NCBI GenBank assembly: GCA_020441665.1
Contig: JAGRLT010000098.1
Location: 1 to 61,447 of the forward strand
DNA: 61,447 nt
Origin: Nitratireductor sp.
GTDB taxonomy: Bacteria; Pseudomonadota; Alphaproteobacteria; Rhizobiales; Rhizobiaceae
Reading direction: 5' to 3'
The translations under genes were made by a program, and so were the position numbers. Each line of letters starts with the position of its first letter. Within the stretch, counting starts at the first letter, position 1. Positions 45,438 through 54,635 of the stretch are shown here, one piece after another. The notes under the pieces are model-generated. The model was not told the origin of the DNA. It was given only the letters and a program-made list of their open reading frames with translations, and searched no databases.

Positions 45438-46606
45438 GGATCAAGTCTCCTGAATGCGCCGTCCCGCCACTCGAAAAGCCCGTGAATGGGAAGCATATTG
45501 GCGCCGTTCCCGTCGAATTCAACCGGACCGAGCAGGGTGTCGAACCGGCTCCGGTCGAGGTTGTCGGCGGTCGCGGCAGTGGTATCGCCGAGGGCCGCCA
45601 GGGCCACCTCGAGCGCGCGATAGCCCTGCAGGGCGTAAGGTTCCGGCTCGACGCCGGCGGCAAGAAACCGCTCGGCGATCGCCGCATCCGTGGTCGCGGC
45701 CGTTTCATAGGCCGAAAGAACGGCCAGCAGGCCGTCCGGCGGCTGCTGGTCGGCTGCGGAAAAGGGCAGGATCGACAGGACATCGCCGCCGGCAAGCGTC
45801 AGCGGAACGCCGATCTCCCGGGCGTTGCGGGCGATCATCGCCGTGTCCTCGGCATCGGCGCCGACAAAGGCATGGGTGACGCCCGAGCGCCGGAGCCGCC
45901 GCACGAGGCGCGCCTGGGTCGACTGGGTCGGCCGGAAATTGTCCTGAAACTGCGGCGGCAGGCCCGCTTCCTCCATCGCCTCGCGAAACCGGTCGGCCAG
46001 GCCGCGGCCATAGACCGTACCGTCATCGACAATGGCGTAGGCCTTGCCGTTCCAGCGCTTCGACAGGGCAAGGGCGGCAACCCGCGCGGCCTCGCCATCG
46101 CCCGGCGCCAGACGCCACAGCTTCCAGCGAAGGCGGTTGCGGTCGGCGGTGAGCCGTTCCGACCGGGCGCCGGCGACGAGGATCGCAGTCCCGTCCGGTT
46201 GCAGTGCGTCGGCGAGCACCCGCGCCACGCCGTTGCACAGAATGCCGGTGACGAGCGACACGCCAGACTGGCGCAGTTCGTCGGCCGCAAGGGCGGCAAC
46301 ACCCTCATCGCAGCGGTCGTCGACGATGGCGAGATCCGCCGTCCCGCCGGCCTCGGCGTTGAACTCCTGCAGCTTCAGCCGCGCGCCCGCCAGAAACTGC
46401 CGGCCGAGCCGCTCCACATCGCCCGAAAGCGGCAGGGAAATGCCGATCCGCCGTTGATTGTCGCGCTGGGCGGCGGCCGGTAGCGGCGCAATCGCGACCG
46501 CCAGCAGCGCCAATGCCAGCGCGACCCGAGGTGAGCAGGACGGTAGGCGCGGGGTTGGTGGCGGGATAGCGGACATCTGGAAAGCGGACGGGTGGAAAGC
46601 GGACAT
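45434..46606 (-). CDS. Periplasmic type 1 ABC transporter binding protein (LivK-like)
   Basis: 390 residues. After a long, repeated N-terminus (SAF-type duplication from 15-bp DNA repeats) comes a signal peptide (about residues 25-47, ending AAA) and a Leu/Ile/Val-binding-type fold: RRIGISLPLSGDVERLG, KLQEFNAEAGG, and YAIVDDGTVYGRGLAD. Ligand may be an amino acid or amide, but no permease or ATPase gene is nearby. The start is uncertain: ATG at 46606 or at 46576; neither has a strong ribosome binding site. It overlaps the peptidase gene start. Confidence 0.82.
   Translation of the reverse strand: MSAFHPSAFQMSAIPPPTPRLPSCSPRVALALALLAVAIAPLPAAAQRDNQRRIGISLPLSGDVERLGRQFLAGARLKLQEFNAEAGGTADLAIVDDRCDEGVAALAADELRQSGVSLVTGILCNGVARVLADALQPDGTAILVAGARSERLTADRNRLRWKLWRLAPGDGEAARVAALALSKRWNGKAYAIVDDGTVYGRGLADRFREAMEEAGLPPQFQDNFRPTQSTQARLVRRLRRSGVTHAFVGADAEDTAMIARNAREIGVPLTLAGGDVLSILPFSAADQQPPDGLLAVLSAYETAATTDAAIAERFLAAGVEPEPYALQGYRALEVALAALGDTTAATADNLDRSRFDTLLGPVEFDGNGANMLPIHGLFEWRDGAFRRLDP
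46569..46606. repeat. Tandem 15-bp repeat over the binding-protein start
   Basis: GCGGACATCTGGAAA (46569-46583), GCGGACGGGTGGAAA (46584-46598) and a partial third GCGGACAT (46599-46606). The repeat encodes the SAFHPSAFQ-like leader and holds both candidate start codons. Confidence 0.85.
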
Positions 46607-46682
46607 AAAGTTCGTTTAGCGGAAGCTTGCCGGTTTTCCTATTGTCAGTTTGGCGCGTCCGAAACCTGACGGTTGATACCGC

Positions 46683-47075
46683 CTAATCCTCCAGGCGGGA
46701 TGTTTCGTCCCGGTCGCGCTCGTAGTGATTCTTCAGGGGAAACGGCGGCAGCCAGGATTCGCGCCGGATGGTCCAGCTCTCATAGGTCGGCATCAGCTGG
46801 TCGGGGGCATCGAGCGATCCGAGATTGACCTCGATTTCATCGCCGCTGCGCGCGAATACCGGCGAGCCGCAGCGCGGACAGAAATACCGCTCTTCATAGC
46901 TGCGGGTTTCGCCCAGGATCACCACCGCATCCTGCGGAAATATGGCGGAGGCATGAAACAGCGCGCCGTGATGCTTGCGGCAGTCCATGCAATGGCACAG
47001 CCCGACCCGGTAGGGACGTCCCGTCGCCCGGATCAGGACGTTACCGCAGCGGCAGCCGCCGGTATGTCGCTCCAT
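46683..47075 (-). CDS. Gfa/CENP-V-family zinc protein
   Basis: 130 residues. The glutathione-dependent formaldehyde-activating enzyme family (GFA/CENP-V) is shown by the zinc ligands GGCRCGNVLIRA, LCHCMDCRKHHGALF and FCPRCGSPVFA. Such proteins bind two zinc ions; some act on S-hydroxymethylglutathione, most have no proven function. The start at 47075 has a GAGGAG ribosome binding site. It stands alone, divergent from the flavin reductase gene at 47226. Confidence 0.92.
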   Translation of the reverse strand: MERHTGGCRCGNVLIRATGRPYRVGLCHCMDCRKHHGALFHASAIFPQDAVVILGETRSYEERYFCPRCGSPVFARSGDEIEVNLGSLDAPDQLMPTYESWTIRRESWLPPFPLKNHYERDRDETSRLED

Positions 47076-47225
47076 GCTCTTTCTCCTCGGATATCTCGAA
47101 GCGGCAACAGGTATCGCGAATGCCATGGCGATGGCAATCGCCGCCCGCATGGCGCAGACTCAGACGGGCCCTGGCGCAGGATTGCAATTGCCTTTGGCGC
47201 ACAGCCCTTGCATAAGTCGCGGCAA

Positions 47226-47774
47226 ATGCAGATATGGCGCTCCATGGCGGCCTTTCAGGGAAAACCGGTGCTCAAACACGCCCACATCTCGACCCAGGAC
47301 TATCGCGATTGCATGGCGCGCTTCGGCAGCGCCGTGCACATCGTGGCGACCGATGGCAGGGCAGGGCGGCGCGGCGTGACGGTGATCGCCGTCGCATCGG
47401 TTTCCGACAATCCGCCGACGGTACTCGTCTGCCTCAATCGCAATCGCGACGAAAACCGCTGGTTCGAGAAAAACGGCGTCTTCACCCTCAACACCTTGTG
47501 CGCCGACCAGATCGACCTTGCGCGCGCCTTTGCCGGCGAAGACCATCTCGACATGGAAGCGCGCTTCGGCCTCGGCCGGTGGCAGACGTTGGTGACCGGC
47601 GCGCCGGCACTGGCCGGCGCCCGCATGACGCTCGACTGCATCGTCACCGACGTGCAGCCCATCGCCACCCACTATGTGATCTTCGGCGAGGTGGTGGGCC
47701 ACCGTCTGCCCGATCACGGCGACACGCCGCCCGCCGCGCTAACCTATATCGACCGCGACTACAAAGCCCTGTAA
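47226..47774 (+). CDS. Flavin reductase-like FMN-binding protein (RutF-like)
   Basis: 182 residues, FMN-binding split-barrel fold. Typical segments are DYRDCMARFGSAVHIVATDG, GVTVIAVASVSDNPPTVLVCLN and GVFTLNTLCADQIDLARAFAG. These proteins reduce FMN with NADH and supply it to a monooxygenase. RutF works with RutA in pyrimidine breakdown; no rut genes are here, so it could serve another oxygenase. The start could be 47226 or 47244. The MoxR gene follows after 119 bases and may have its own promoter. Confidence 0.88.
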   Translation: MQIWRSMAAFQGKPVLKHAHISTQDYRDCMARFGSAVHIVATDGRAGRRGVTVIAVASVSDNPPTVLVCLNRNRDENRWFEKNGVFTLNTLCADQIDLARAFAGEDHLDMEARFGLGRWQTLVTGAPALAGARMTLDCIVTDVQPIATHYVIFGEVVGHRLPDHGDTPPAALTYIDRDYKAL

Positions 47775-47893
47775 AGGGTTGGCCCCGGTTGGACGCGAGG
47801 CCTGATTGGTCCAAAGTACCAGTGAAAATCCGCTTGCGACCGGGCACAGTCGCGAAATCGTACCGGCGGCCCGCCGATGCGCAACCGCATGGA

Positions 47894-48832
47894 ATGATGA
47901 TGGCAACAGGCGCACCTCCCACCTCTATCCCGGCCTCCATCGATGAAACCGTCGAATTGCTCTCCGCGGGCGGCTATGTCGCCGACCGGTCGCTGGCGAC
48001 GGTGCTCTTCCTGTCGCTTGCCATGGGCCGGCCGCTGTTTCTCGAGGGCGAGGCCGGCGTCGGCAAGACCGAGATCGCCAAGGTGCTGAGCGACCGGCTC
48101 GGGCGCGATCTCATCCGCCTGCAATGCTATGAAGGGCTCGACGTTTCCACCGCGCTCTATGAGTGGAACTATGCCGCCCAGATGGTCGAAATCCGCATGC
48201 GCGAAGCCTCGGGCGAGGTCGACCGGGCGGCGATGGAGAAGGGCGTCTTTTCCGACCGCTTCCTGATCCGCCGGCCGCTATTGCAGGCGCTGGAAGGCAG
48301 GAAGGGCCGCGCACCGGTCCTGCTGATCGACGAACTCGACCGCACCGATGAGGCTTTCGAGGCCTTCCTGCTGGAAATCCTGTCCGATTTCCAGGTGACG
48401 ATCCCCGAACTCGGCACGATCCGGGCGGCAGAACCGCCCATCGTCATCATCACCACCAACCGGACGCGGGAAATCCACGATGCGCTCAAGCGCCGCTGTC
48501 TCTATCACTGGGTCGACTATCCCGATGCGGAGCGCGAACTGGCGATCATCAAGGCCAAGGTGCCGGGCGCCGGCGAGGCCCTGTCGCGCGAAATCGTCGC
48601 CTATGTGCAGAAGCTGCGCCAGATCGACCTGTTCAAGAATCCCGGCGTTGCCGAAACCCTAGACTGGGCAAGCGCGCTGATAGAACTCGACAAGCTGGCG
48701 CTCGATCCGCAGACCGTGTCCGACACGATCGGCGTCCTGCTCAAATATCAGGATGACATTGCCCGCATCCAGGCGAGCGAGGGCCGGCAATTGCTCGATG
48801 AGGTAAAGGCGGAGTTGAGAGCGGCGGAATAG
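47894..48832 (+). CDS. MoxR/CoxD-type AAA ATPase
   Basis: 312 residues. MoxR AAA ATPase with Walker A LEGEAGVGKTE, Walker B VLLIDELDR and a sensor TTNRTREIHDALKRRCLYHW. In CO dehydrogenase gene clusters the corresponding protein is CoxD, which with CoxE rebuilds the copper/molybdenum active site. The next gene encodes such a CoxE-like VWA protein 12 bases later. The start is one of three close ATG codons (47894, 47897, 47900). It heads the maturation cluster running to 52829. Confidence 0.92.
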   Translation: MMMATGAPPTSIPASIDETVELLSAGGYVADRSLATVLFLSLAMGRPLFLEGEAGVGKTEIAKVLSDRLGRDLIRLQCYEGLDVSTALYEWNYAAQMVEIRMREASGEVDRAAMEKGVFSDRFLIRRPLLQALEGRKGRAPVLLIDELDRTDEAFEAFLLEILSDFQVTIPELGTIRAAEPPIVIITTNRTREIHDALKRRCLYHWVDYPDAERELAIIKAKVPGAGEALSREIVAYVQKLRQIDLFKNPGVAETLDWASALIELDKLALDPQTVSDTIGVLLKYQDDIARIQASEGRQLLDEVKAELRAAE

Positions 48833-48844
48833 CCGTAAAGCAGG

Positions 48845-50086
48845 ATGAGTGAACCGGTAGAAACGCCCAACCGCATTCAGGAAGCCGGCAGGCTGCCGGA
48901 CAACATCCTCTATTTTGCCCGCACCTTGCGCGGTGCCGGCCTGCGGGTCGGCCCGGCAAGCGTTGTCGACGCGGTGCGGGCGGTAGCCGTGGCGGGCATG
49001 ACCGACCGCGACGATTTCTACTGGGTTCTCCATTCCGTCTTCGTCACCCGGCATGAGGATCACGCCGTCTTCGATGAGGCCTTCCGGCTCTATTGGCGCT
49101 CGCGCGAACTGGTCGAGAAGATGTTGCAGATGTTCTCGCCATCGACCGCCGGCCGCGACCGCGCCGAAGAAAGGCGCGCCGGCCAGACCCGGGTTTCCCA
49201 ATCGCTGTTCTCCGGCCAGGAAAGCAAAAGGGAAGTCGAAAAGCCGGAAATCGAGATCGATGCGCTGATGACGGCGTCGGGAAGGGAAGTGTTGCGCAAG
49301 AAGGACTTCGCCCAGATGACGGCGGCCGAGCTGGCCACCGCCCGCATCGCCATGCAGAAGCTCGTCCTGCCGGTGCACCCGGTCCGCACCCGCCGCCACC
49401 GGCCGGTCAATCGCATCGCCCGCATGGACCCGCGCCGCACGCTTTCCGCCTCGCTCAGGAGCGGCGGCGACCTCGTCCTGCCGAAATTCCGCGAGGTGCG
49501 GAAAATCCATCCGCCGCTGGTGATCCTGGCCGACATTTCCGGTTCGATGGCGAATTATTCGCGCACCTTCCTGCATTTCATCCATGCGCTGGCCGAAAGC
49601 CGCCGCAAGGTGAACACCTTCCTGTTCGGCACAAGGCTGACCAATGTGACGCGGCAATTGCGCAACAAGGACATCGACGAGGCGCTTGCCGAGTGCACCG
49701 ATGCCGTCGAGGACTGGTCCGGCGGCACGCGGATCGGCACCACGCTCCACGAATTCAACCACAAATGGTCGCGCCGGGTCCTGGGGCAGGGCGCGGTCGT
49801 GCTGCTGATCACCGACGGGCTGGAGCGCGACGAGGACGATGGTCTGGAACGGGAGATCGACCGGCTGCACCGCTCCTGCCGGCGCCTGATCTGGCTCAAT
49901 CCGCTGCTGCGCTTCGAGGGGTTTCGTGCCAGGGCGAAGGGTATCCGCACCATGCTGCCCCATGTCGACGAATTCCGCCCGGTGCATTCGCTCGACGCGC
50001 TGGCCGATCTGTGCCTGGCGCTGTCGGCGCCGTCCTCGGCGCGCAACGATCCCAGAAGCTGGCTTGAAGCCATGCGGGCCGCATGA
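48845..50086 (+). CDS. CoxE-like VWA-domain protein
   Basis: 413 residues. The C-terminal VWA_CoxE domain (about 215-410) has the MIDAS metal motif ILADISGSM, with the expected later threonine and aspartate (GTTLHEF and LLITDGLERDED). The N-terminal part contains ILYFARTLRGAGLRVGP, usual for this family. It is expected to form a pair with the adjacent MoxR ATPase as a metal-cofactor insertion chaperone. Read 12 bases downstream of moxR, so cotranscribed. Confidence 0.92.
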   Translation: MSEPVETPNRIQEAGRLPDNILYFARTLRGAGLRVGPASVVDAVRAVAVAGMTDRDDFYWVLHSVFVTRHEDHAVFDEAFRLYWRSRELVEKMLQMFSPSTAGRDRAEERRAGQTRVSQSLFSGQESKREVEKPEIEIDALMTASGREVLRKKDFAQMTAAELATARIAMQKLVLPVHPVRTRRHRPVNRIARMDPRRTLSASLRSGGDLVLPKFREVRKIHPPLVILADISGSMANYSRTFLHFIHALAESRRKVNTFLFGTRLTNVTRQLRNKDIDEALAECTDAVEDWSGGTRIGTTLHEFNHKWSRRVLGQGAVVLLITDGLERDEDDGLEREIDRLHRSCRRLIWLNPLLRFEGFRARAKGIRTMLPHVDEFRPVHSLDALADLCLALSAPSSARNDPRSWLEAMRAA

Positions 50087-50122
50087 CTACATAATGGCGA
50101 AGGACACCGAGGCTCGAAGACC

Positions 50123-50494
50123 ATGACGACTGAGACCGCACCCGTTCATACCCCGCCCGTTCACGCCCCATCCATTCACGCATTGGGCCAGGAACTCGAC
50201 ATAGCCGAAGCCTGGCACAAGCAGGGCCGCGACGTGGCGATCGCCACCGTGGTCGAAACCTGGGGCTCGGCGCCGCGCCCCACCGGCTCGCATCTCGTCA
50301 TCGATGCCGAGGGCAATTTCGAGGGGTCGGTTTCGGGCGGCTGCGTCGAGGGCGCGGTCATTGCCGATGCCATGGACGTGCTTGCCACCGGCAAGCCGCG
50401 AATGCTCGAATTCGGCGTTGCCGACGAGACCGCCTGGCAGGTCGGCCTGTCGTGTGGCGGGCGCATCCGCGTCTATGTTGAAAGGTTGGGCTGA
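50123..50494 (+). CDS. CoxI/XdhC N-terminal domain protein
   Basis: 123 residues. After a histidine/proline-rich leader it is a single XdhC_CoxI domain: DVAIATVVETWGSAPRPTGSHLVI, then SVSGGCVEGAVI, then GLSCGGRIRVYVE, with the conserved cysteines that hold or sulfurate the molybdenum cofactor. Its stop overlaps the next start by one base (TGATG). This matches CoxI of CO dehydrogenase clusters, while the following gene matches CoxF. Confidence 0.9.
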   Translation: MTTETAPVHTPPVHAPSIHALGQELDIAEAWHKQGRDVAIATVVETWGSAPRPTGSHLVIDAEGNFEGSVSGGCVEGAVIADAMDVLATGKPRMLEFGVADETAWQVGLSCGGRIRVYVERLG

Positions 50495-51219
50495 TGGACA
50501 TCGCCGCGCTCGCGGAGCTCAATGCGGCGCGCCATGAGCGCCGGGCCGCGATCCTGCTGACCGATATCGCCGGCGGCGCGGGCAGGGTGATCCTGGAAAG
50601 CCATGGCGAGACCGGGGAACTGGGCGATATCGTCGAAAGGGCGTTCCGCTCCGGCCGGTCTGGCCTCTATGCGCTTGAGGGCGGGGAGGTCTTTCTCAAC
50701 GTCCACGTGCCCGCGCCGCGCATCGCGGTGATCGGCGCGGTTCATATCAGCCAGGCGCTGGCGGGCATCGCGGCGATTGCCGGCTATGATCTCAGGGTGA
50801 TCGATCCGCGCACTGCCTTCGCCACGCCCGAGCGCTTTGCCGGCATCGATCTCGCCGCCGAATGGCCGCAGGACGAATTGGCGAAGCGCCCGCTGGATGC
50901 CTTCACCGCCCTGGTCGCGGTGACCCATGACCCGAAGATCGACGACTTTCCGATTGCCCAGGCGTTGCGCACCGGCTGCTTCTATGTCGGCGCGCTGGGC
51001 AGCCGCAAGACCCATGCAAAGCGTGTCGATCGCCTTGAGGCCGAGGGCCTGAGCGCGGCGCAGATCGCCCGCATCCATGCGCCGATCGGGCTCGATATCG
51101 CCGCCGCAAATCCGATGGAGATCGCCGTCGCGATCATGGCCGAGGTGATCGACGCCTATCGCAGGCGGCCGATCGGCGCGCCGGCTTCCGCCGCGGAAGC
51201 GCAGGCTGCCGGCGCATGA
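50494..51219 (+). CDS. XdhC/CoxF-family molybdenum cofactor protein
   Basis: 241 residues. N-terminal vestige of the XdhC_CoxI domain (about 1-75) and the C-terminal XdhC Rossmann domain (about 80-225), with the dinucleotide-like loop IAVIGAVHISQALAGIA and GCFYVGALGSRKTHAKR. XdhC-type proteins bind and protect the mature molybdenum cofactor during transfer to xanthine dehydrogenase-family enzymes. Coupled to the CoxI-like gene and to the MoCF-MobA gene (four-base overlap). Confidence 0.92.
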   Translation: MDIAALAELNAARHERRAAILLTDIAGGAGRVILESHGETGELGDIVERAFRSGRSGLYALEGGEVFLNVHVPAPRIAVIGAVHISQALAGIAAIAGYDLRVIDPRTAFATPERFAGIDLAAEWPQDELAKRPLDAFTALVAVTHDPKIDDFPIAQALRTGCFYVGALGSRKTHAKRVDRLEAEGLSAAQIARIHAPIGLDIAAANPMEIAVAIMAEVIDAYRRRPIGAPASAAEAQAAGA

Positions 51220-52829
51220 GGTTCGGTCGCTTCCCGCTTGCCGATTGCAAGGGCGCGGTGCTCGCCCACAGCCTGCGCCAGGACGATCTCGTCATCCGCA
51301 AGGGCGCGAAGCTGACCGCCGACCTGCTCGGCACGATCGCCGAAAAGGGGATCGAAACGCTGACCGTGGCGATCCCCGAACCGGGCGATGTCGATGAGGA
51401 TAGCGCCGCGCGCCGCATCGCCGCCGCCTTCAAACTGACCGGCATCGAGGCGGCCGACGCGGGCACCGGCCGGGTCAATCTGCATGCCAGTTGCTCCGGC
51501 GTGTTCACCGCGTCGCGTCCATTGGTCGATGCGATCAACGCCATCGATCCCGACATCACCCTTGCGACCCTCGATGATCACGAGCCGGTGCGTGACGGCC
51601 GCATGGTGGCGACCGTCAAGATCATCCCCTATTTCGTCGCCGGCGCGGCGCTCGAGGCGGTCGAGCGCATCGCGGCAGGCGGCGAGGTGATCGCCGTGCA
51701 TGCTTATGCGGCAAAGCGCGTCGGCGTGATTTCAACCAGCCTGCCATCGCTCAAGGACAGCGTCATCGCCAAGACCGGGCGCGTGCTGCAATCGCGGCTC
51801 GATGCCAGCGGGTCCGAAATCGCCTTTCACGAGCGCACCGCCCACGATGCCGGCGAGGTCGAGGCCGCGATTCGCAGGCATTCCGGCGATTGCGACATGC
51901 TGATCATCTTCGGCGCCTCGGCGATTTCCGATGCGCTGGACGTCATTCCCGCCGGCCTGCGCGCCGCCGGCGGCGACATCGTCCATCTCGGCATGCCGGT
52001 CGATCCGGGCAATCTGCTGATGCTGGGCGCGCTTGACGGCAAGCCGGTTCTGGGCGCGCCGGGCTGCGCCCGCTCGGCGGCCCGCAACGGGTTCGACTTC
52101 GTGCTGGAGCGCCTGCTGGCCGGCATTGCGGTCACCGCGCGGGATGTCGCCGGCATGGGGGTCGGTGGACTGCTGATGGAAATCGCCAGCCGTCCGCAGC
52201 CGCGCGAAACGGCCGCCGCCGATGGCGGGTCCGCCCCGCATCTTGCCGCGATCATTCTCGCCGCCGGCCAGTCGCGCCGCATGGGCGGAAGGAACAAGCT
52301 GCTGCTCACCCATGACGGCAAGCCGCTCGTCGCCCATGTGGCCGATGCCGCGCTGGCCGCAGGCGCTGTCGAGGACGTCATCGTCGTGACCGGCCATCAG
52401 CGCGGCGAGGTCGAGGCGGCGCTTGCCGGCAGACCTGTCCGCCTTGTCCACAATCCGGCCTATGAGGAGGGACTGTCCTCCTCGCTGCGCGCCGGCATCG
52501 AGGCACTGGCGGGCACGGTGACCCATGCCATGATCCTGCTGGGCGACATGCCGCAGATCACCTCGGCGATGCTCGAGACGATGGCCGGCGGTCTTGCCGA
52601 AGCGCCTTCGGCACAGATTCGCATCGCCACGGCCAATGGCAAGCGCGGCAATCCGGTGCTCTGGCCACGCGCCTATTTCGAGCAACTGGCGGCGATCAGC
52701 GGCGATACCGGCGCGCGCCATGTGATCGGCCAGCATCGCGACCATGTGATGGAAATCGAACTGGGCGGGGCGGCAGCACTCGACGTCGACACGCCCGAGG
52801 CATACCAGGCGCTCGAAGCGCAAGGCTGA
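51216..52829 (+). CDS. Molybdopterin-binding (MoCF) and MobA-like nucleotidyltransferase fusion
   Basis: 537 residues. Residues 1-340 resemble a molybdopterin-binding MoCF/MoeA-like domain (GVFTASRPLVDAINAID, DMLIIFGASAISDALDVIP). Residues about 345-537 are a MobA-like transferase with LAAIILAAGQSRRMGG and the acidic LLGDMPQI metal site. Fused proteins of this type make the molybdopterin cytosine dinucleotide used by CO dehydrogenase and aldehyde oxidoreductase enzymes. The start overlaps the XdhC gene (ATGA). It ends exactly where the convergent hisI gene ends. Confidence 0.88.
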   Translation: MRFGRFPLADCKGAVLAHSLRQDDLVIRKGAKLTADLLGTIAEKGIETLTVAIPEPGDVDEDSAARRIAAAFKLTGIEAADAGTGRVNLHASCSGVFTASRPLVDAINAIDPDITLATLDDHEPVRDGRMVATVKIIPYFVAGAALEAVERIAAGGEVIAVHAYAAKRVGVISTSLPSLKDSVIAKTGRVLQSRLDASGSEIAFHERTAHDAGEVEAAIRRHSGDCDMLIIFGASAISDALDVIPAGLRAAGGDIVHLGMPVDPGNLLMLGALDGKPVLGAPGCARSAARNGFDFVLERLLAGIAVTARDVAGMGVGGLLMEIASRPQPRETAAADGGSAPHLAAIILAAGQSRRMGGRNKLLLTHDGKPLVAHVADAALAAGAVEDVIVVTGHQRGEVEAALAGRPVRLVHNPAYEEGLSSSLRAGIEALAGTVTHAMILLGDMPQITSAMLETMAGGLAEAPSAQIRIATANGKRGNPVLWPRAYFEQLAAISGDTGARHVIGQHRDHVMEIELGGAAALDVDTPEAYQALEAQG

Positions 52830-53243
52830 TTATTCGCGCCAGTCCATCGCCAGGCTGTAGCCGCCATCGGCATGGCGCTGCACCCGCCGGTAGAAGCAGG
52901 TGACCCGCCCGGTATGGCAGGCGACGCGGTCGCCGCTCATCGTCACCTTGATAAGCACGGCATCCTGATCGCAATCGACCAGCACCGATTGCACCAGTTG
53001 AACATTGCCCGAGGTCTCGCCCTTGAGCCATATCTGCTGGCGCGAGCGGCTGTAATAATGCGCCTTGCCGGTTTCCAGCGTCAGCCGCAGCGCTTCGGCA
53101 TTCATATGGGCGAGCATCAGGATTTCGCCGGTTTCCCCGTCCTGGGCGATCGCGGTAATCAGTCCCGCCGCATCGAAGCGCGGCCGCAGGTCGGTCCCTT
53201 CCTCCTGACCGCTGCCCTTGGTTGCCGGTTCGAATGGGGCCAT
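52830..53243 (-). CDS. hisI: Phosphoribosyl-AMP cyclohydrolase
   Basis: 137 residues, HisI without a HisE domain. It opens the adenine ring of PR-AMP in histidine synthesis. Zinc and magnesium ligands are visible in [12 protein letters not shown] and [13 protein letters not shown], and the segment [19 protein letters not shown] is the conserved core. A GAGGAAC ribosome binding site precedes the start. The folE stop is 25 bases upstream in the same direction, so the two share a transcript. Other his genes are not in the window. Confidence 0.95.
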   Translation of the reverse strand: MAPFEPATKGSGQEEGTDLRPRFDAAGLITAIAQDGETGEILMLAHMNAEALRLTLETGKAHYYSRSRQQIWLKGETSGNVQLVQSVLVDCDQDAVLIKVTMSGDRVACHTGRVTCFYRRVQRHADGGYSLAMDWRE

Positions 53244-53268
53244 GACAGTTCCTCGGTCCGGCGGTGCC

Positions 53269-53904
53269 TTACTCGCGATGCATGCGCAGCAGGGTCATGA
53301 AGCTGACCTGTTCGGCGGGATCGTTGCGGAAGGCGCCGGTAAAGCAGGTGGTGGTGGTGGTCGAACCCTGCTTGCGGATGCCGCGCATCGCCATGCACAT
53401 ATGCTCGGCCTCGATCATCACGGCGACGCCGCGCGGATGCAGCGCCTCGTCGATGGCATAGGCGATCTGGGCGGTCATGTTTTCCTGCGTCTGCAGGCGG
53501 CGGGCGAAGATTTCCACGGTGCGGGCGATCTTCGACAGGCCGAGCACCTTGCCGTCGGGCAGGTAGGCGACATGGGCCTTGCCGATGATCGGCACCATGT
53601 GATGCTCGCAATGGGAATGGAAGTCGATACCCTTGACGAGCACCATGTCGTCATAGCCGCCGACCTCTTCAAAGGTGCGGCCGAGCACTTCCGCCGGATC
53701 CTGACTGTATCCCGAAAACAGCTCGCCATAGGCCTTGGCGACGCGGGCAGGGGTGTCGACAAGCCCTTCGCGGCCGATGTCCTCGCCCATCCAGCGCAAC
53801 AGCGTACGCACCGCTTCCTCGGCCTCCTGGCGGCTCGGGCGGTCCTTCTCGGGGAGCACGACGCGGCCGGTGCGCTCCTTCAAATCCTTGATAATCGCGT
53901 CCAT
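53269..53904 (-). CDS. folE: GTP cyclohydrolase I
   Basis: 211 residues. It opens GTP to dihydroneopterin triphosphate, the first step of tetrahydrofolate synthesis. The zinc and active-site motifs are [40 protein letters not shown], and [11 protein letters not shown] with the second zinc cysteine in [11 protein letters not shown]. The start at 53904 has GGGAG upstream. It precedes hisI by 25 bases on the same strand. Confidence 0.97.
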   Translation of the reverse strand: MDAIIKDLKERTGRVVLPEKDRPSRQEAEEAVRTLLRWMGEDIGREGLVDTPARVAKAYGELFSGYSQDPAEVLGRTFEEVGGYDDMVLVKGIDFHSHCEHHMVPIIGKAHVAYLPDGKVLGLSKIARTVEIFARRLQTQENMTAQIAYAIDEALHPRGVAVMIEAEHMCMAMRGIRKQGSTTTTTCFTGAFRNDPAEQVSFMTLLRMHRE

Positions 53905-54399
53905 GTCGATCTCCCGCAAGGACAGTTTCCTTTGGCTATCGTTGACCGTTGTCGGACCAGACGCAGCCGGGAGATCGGGATGTTCGGCAAAACCTGCCAT
54001 CCCTATCGGGCTTTGGCCGGGTTCCGGGGCTTTCGGCGCCCGTTTTCGCGGATGCTGTCGCGAACACAGACGCTTCCGGCACGGTGACCAGACTTTGCGG
54101 GCGGCGACCCGCGCTGACGAATATAAACCTTGCCCGGCGCAGTTCAACCATCGAAAAACGACACAGACTGTCATCATTCAGAATCGGGAACCTCCAAGCG
54201 GGGCGGTATCCGTAGCTGGGACGGGAAGGGGCTAACGCTCTCGGTTGTCCTGCTGGCGCAAGCCACCCGAAGCGCGCAAGCGCAAGCGGTGCTGATGGAA
54301 AAGGTTCGAATCGGACAGATGCCGCGGAACCAACGCGCGAAGAGCGCGTCGCGTAGCGGAGCGAGCATTGCGCGGCAATTTGCGAGCGATACAGGAAAT
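53905..54399. other. Intergenic region between folE and tRNA-Val
   Basis: 495 bases with no convincing gene. It contains the folE promoter. A GC-rich hairpin CGCGC-gaaga-GCGCG near 54336-54350 might end the tRNA-Val transcript, but there is no T tract. Confidence 0.4.
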
Positions 54400-54475
54400 T
54401 GGTGGGCGCTGACGGGATCGAACCGCCGACCTACTCGGTGTAAACGAGTTGCTCTCCCAGCTGAGCTAAGCGCCC
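54400..54475 (-). tRNA. tRNA-Val(TAC)
   Basis: 76 nucleotides including encoded CCA. Acceptor GGGCGCT pairs with AGCGCCC, then discriminator A and CCA. Anticodon stem ACTCG/CGAGT with loop TTTACAC, anticodon TAC. D-arm GCTC/GAGC and T-arm GGCGG-TTCGATC-CCGTC are regular. Confidence 0.96.
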
Positions 54476-54558
54476 TTGCAAGGATCCGGGGGACAGGCCG
54501 TCCGCATCCGCAAGTCATCCTGCGTGGCCACTTTGGCCCGGAACGCATTCCGGGAAAG

Positions 54559-54635
54559 TGGCGCGAGTGACGGGGCTCGAACCCGCGACCTCCGGCGTGA
54601 CAGGCCGGCACTCTAACCAACTGAGCTACACCCGC
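54559..54635 (-). tRNA. tRNA-Asp(GTC)
   Basis: 77 nucleotides including encoded CCA. Acceptor GCGGGTG pairs with CACTCGC (one G-T pair), discriminator G, then CCA. Anticodon loop CTGTCAC gives anticodon GTC. D-arm GCTC/GAGT and T-arm GCGGG-TTCGAGC-CCCGT are present. It lies 83 bases upstream of tRNA-Val on the same strand, so the two are probably cotranscribed. Confidence 0.96.

Noticed and set aside
47894..50086. MoxR-VWA pair as a defence (ternary) system
   Set aside because: The following CoxI, XdhC and MobA-like genes place it in molybdenum cofactor maturation instead.
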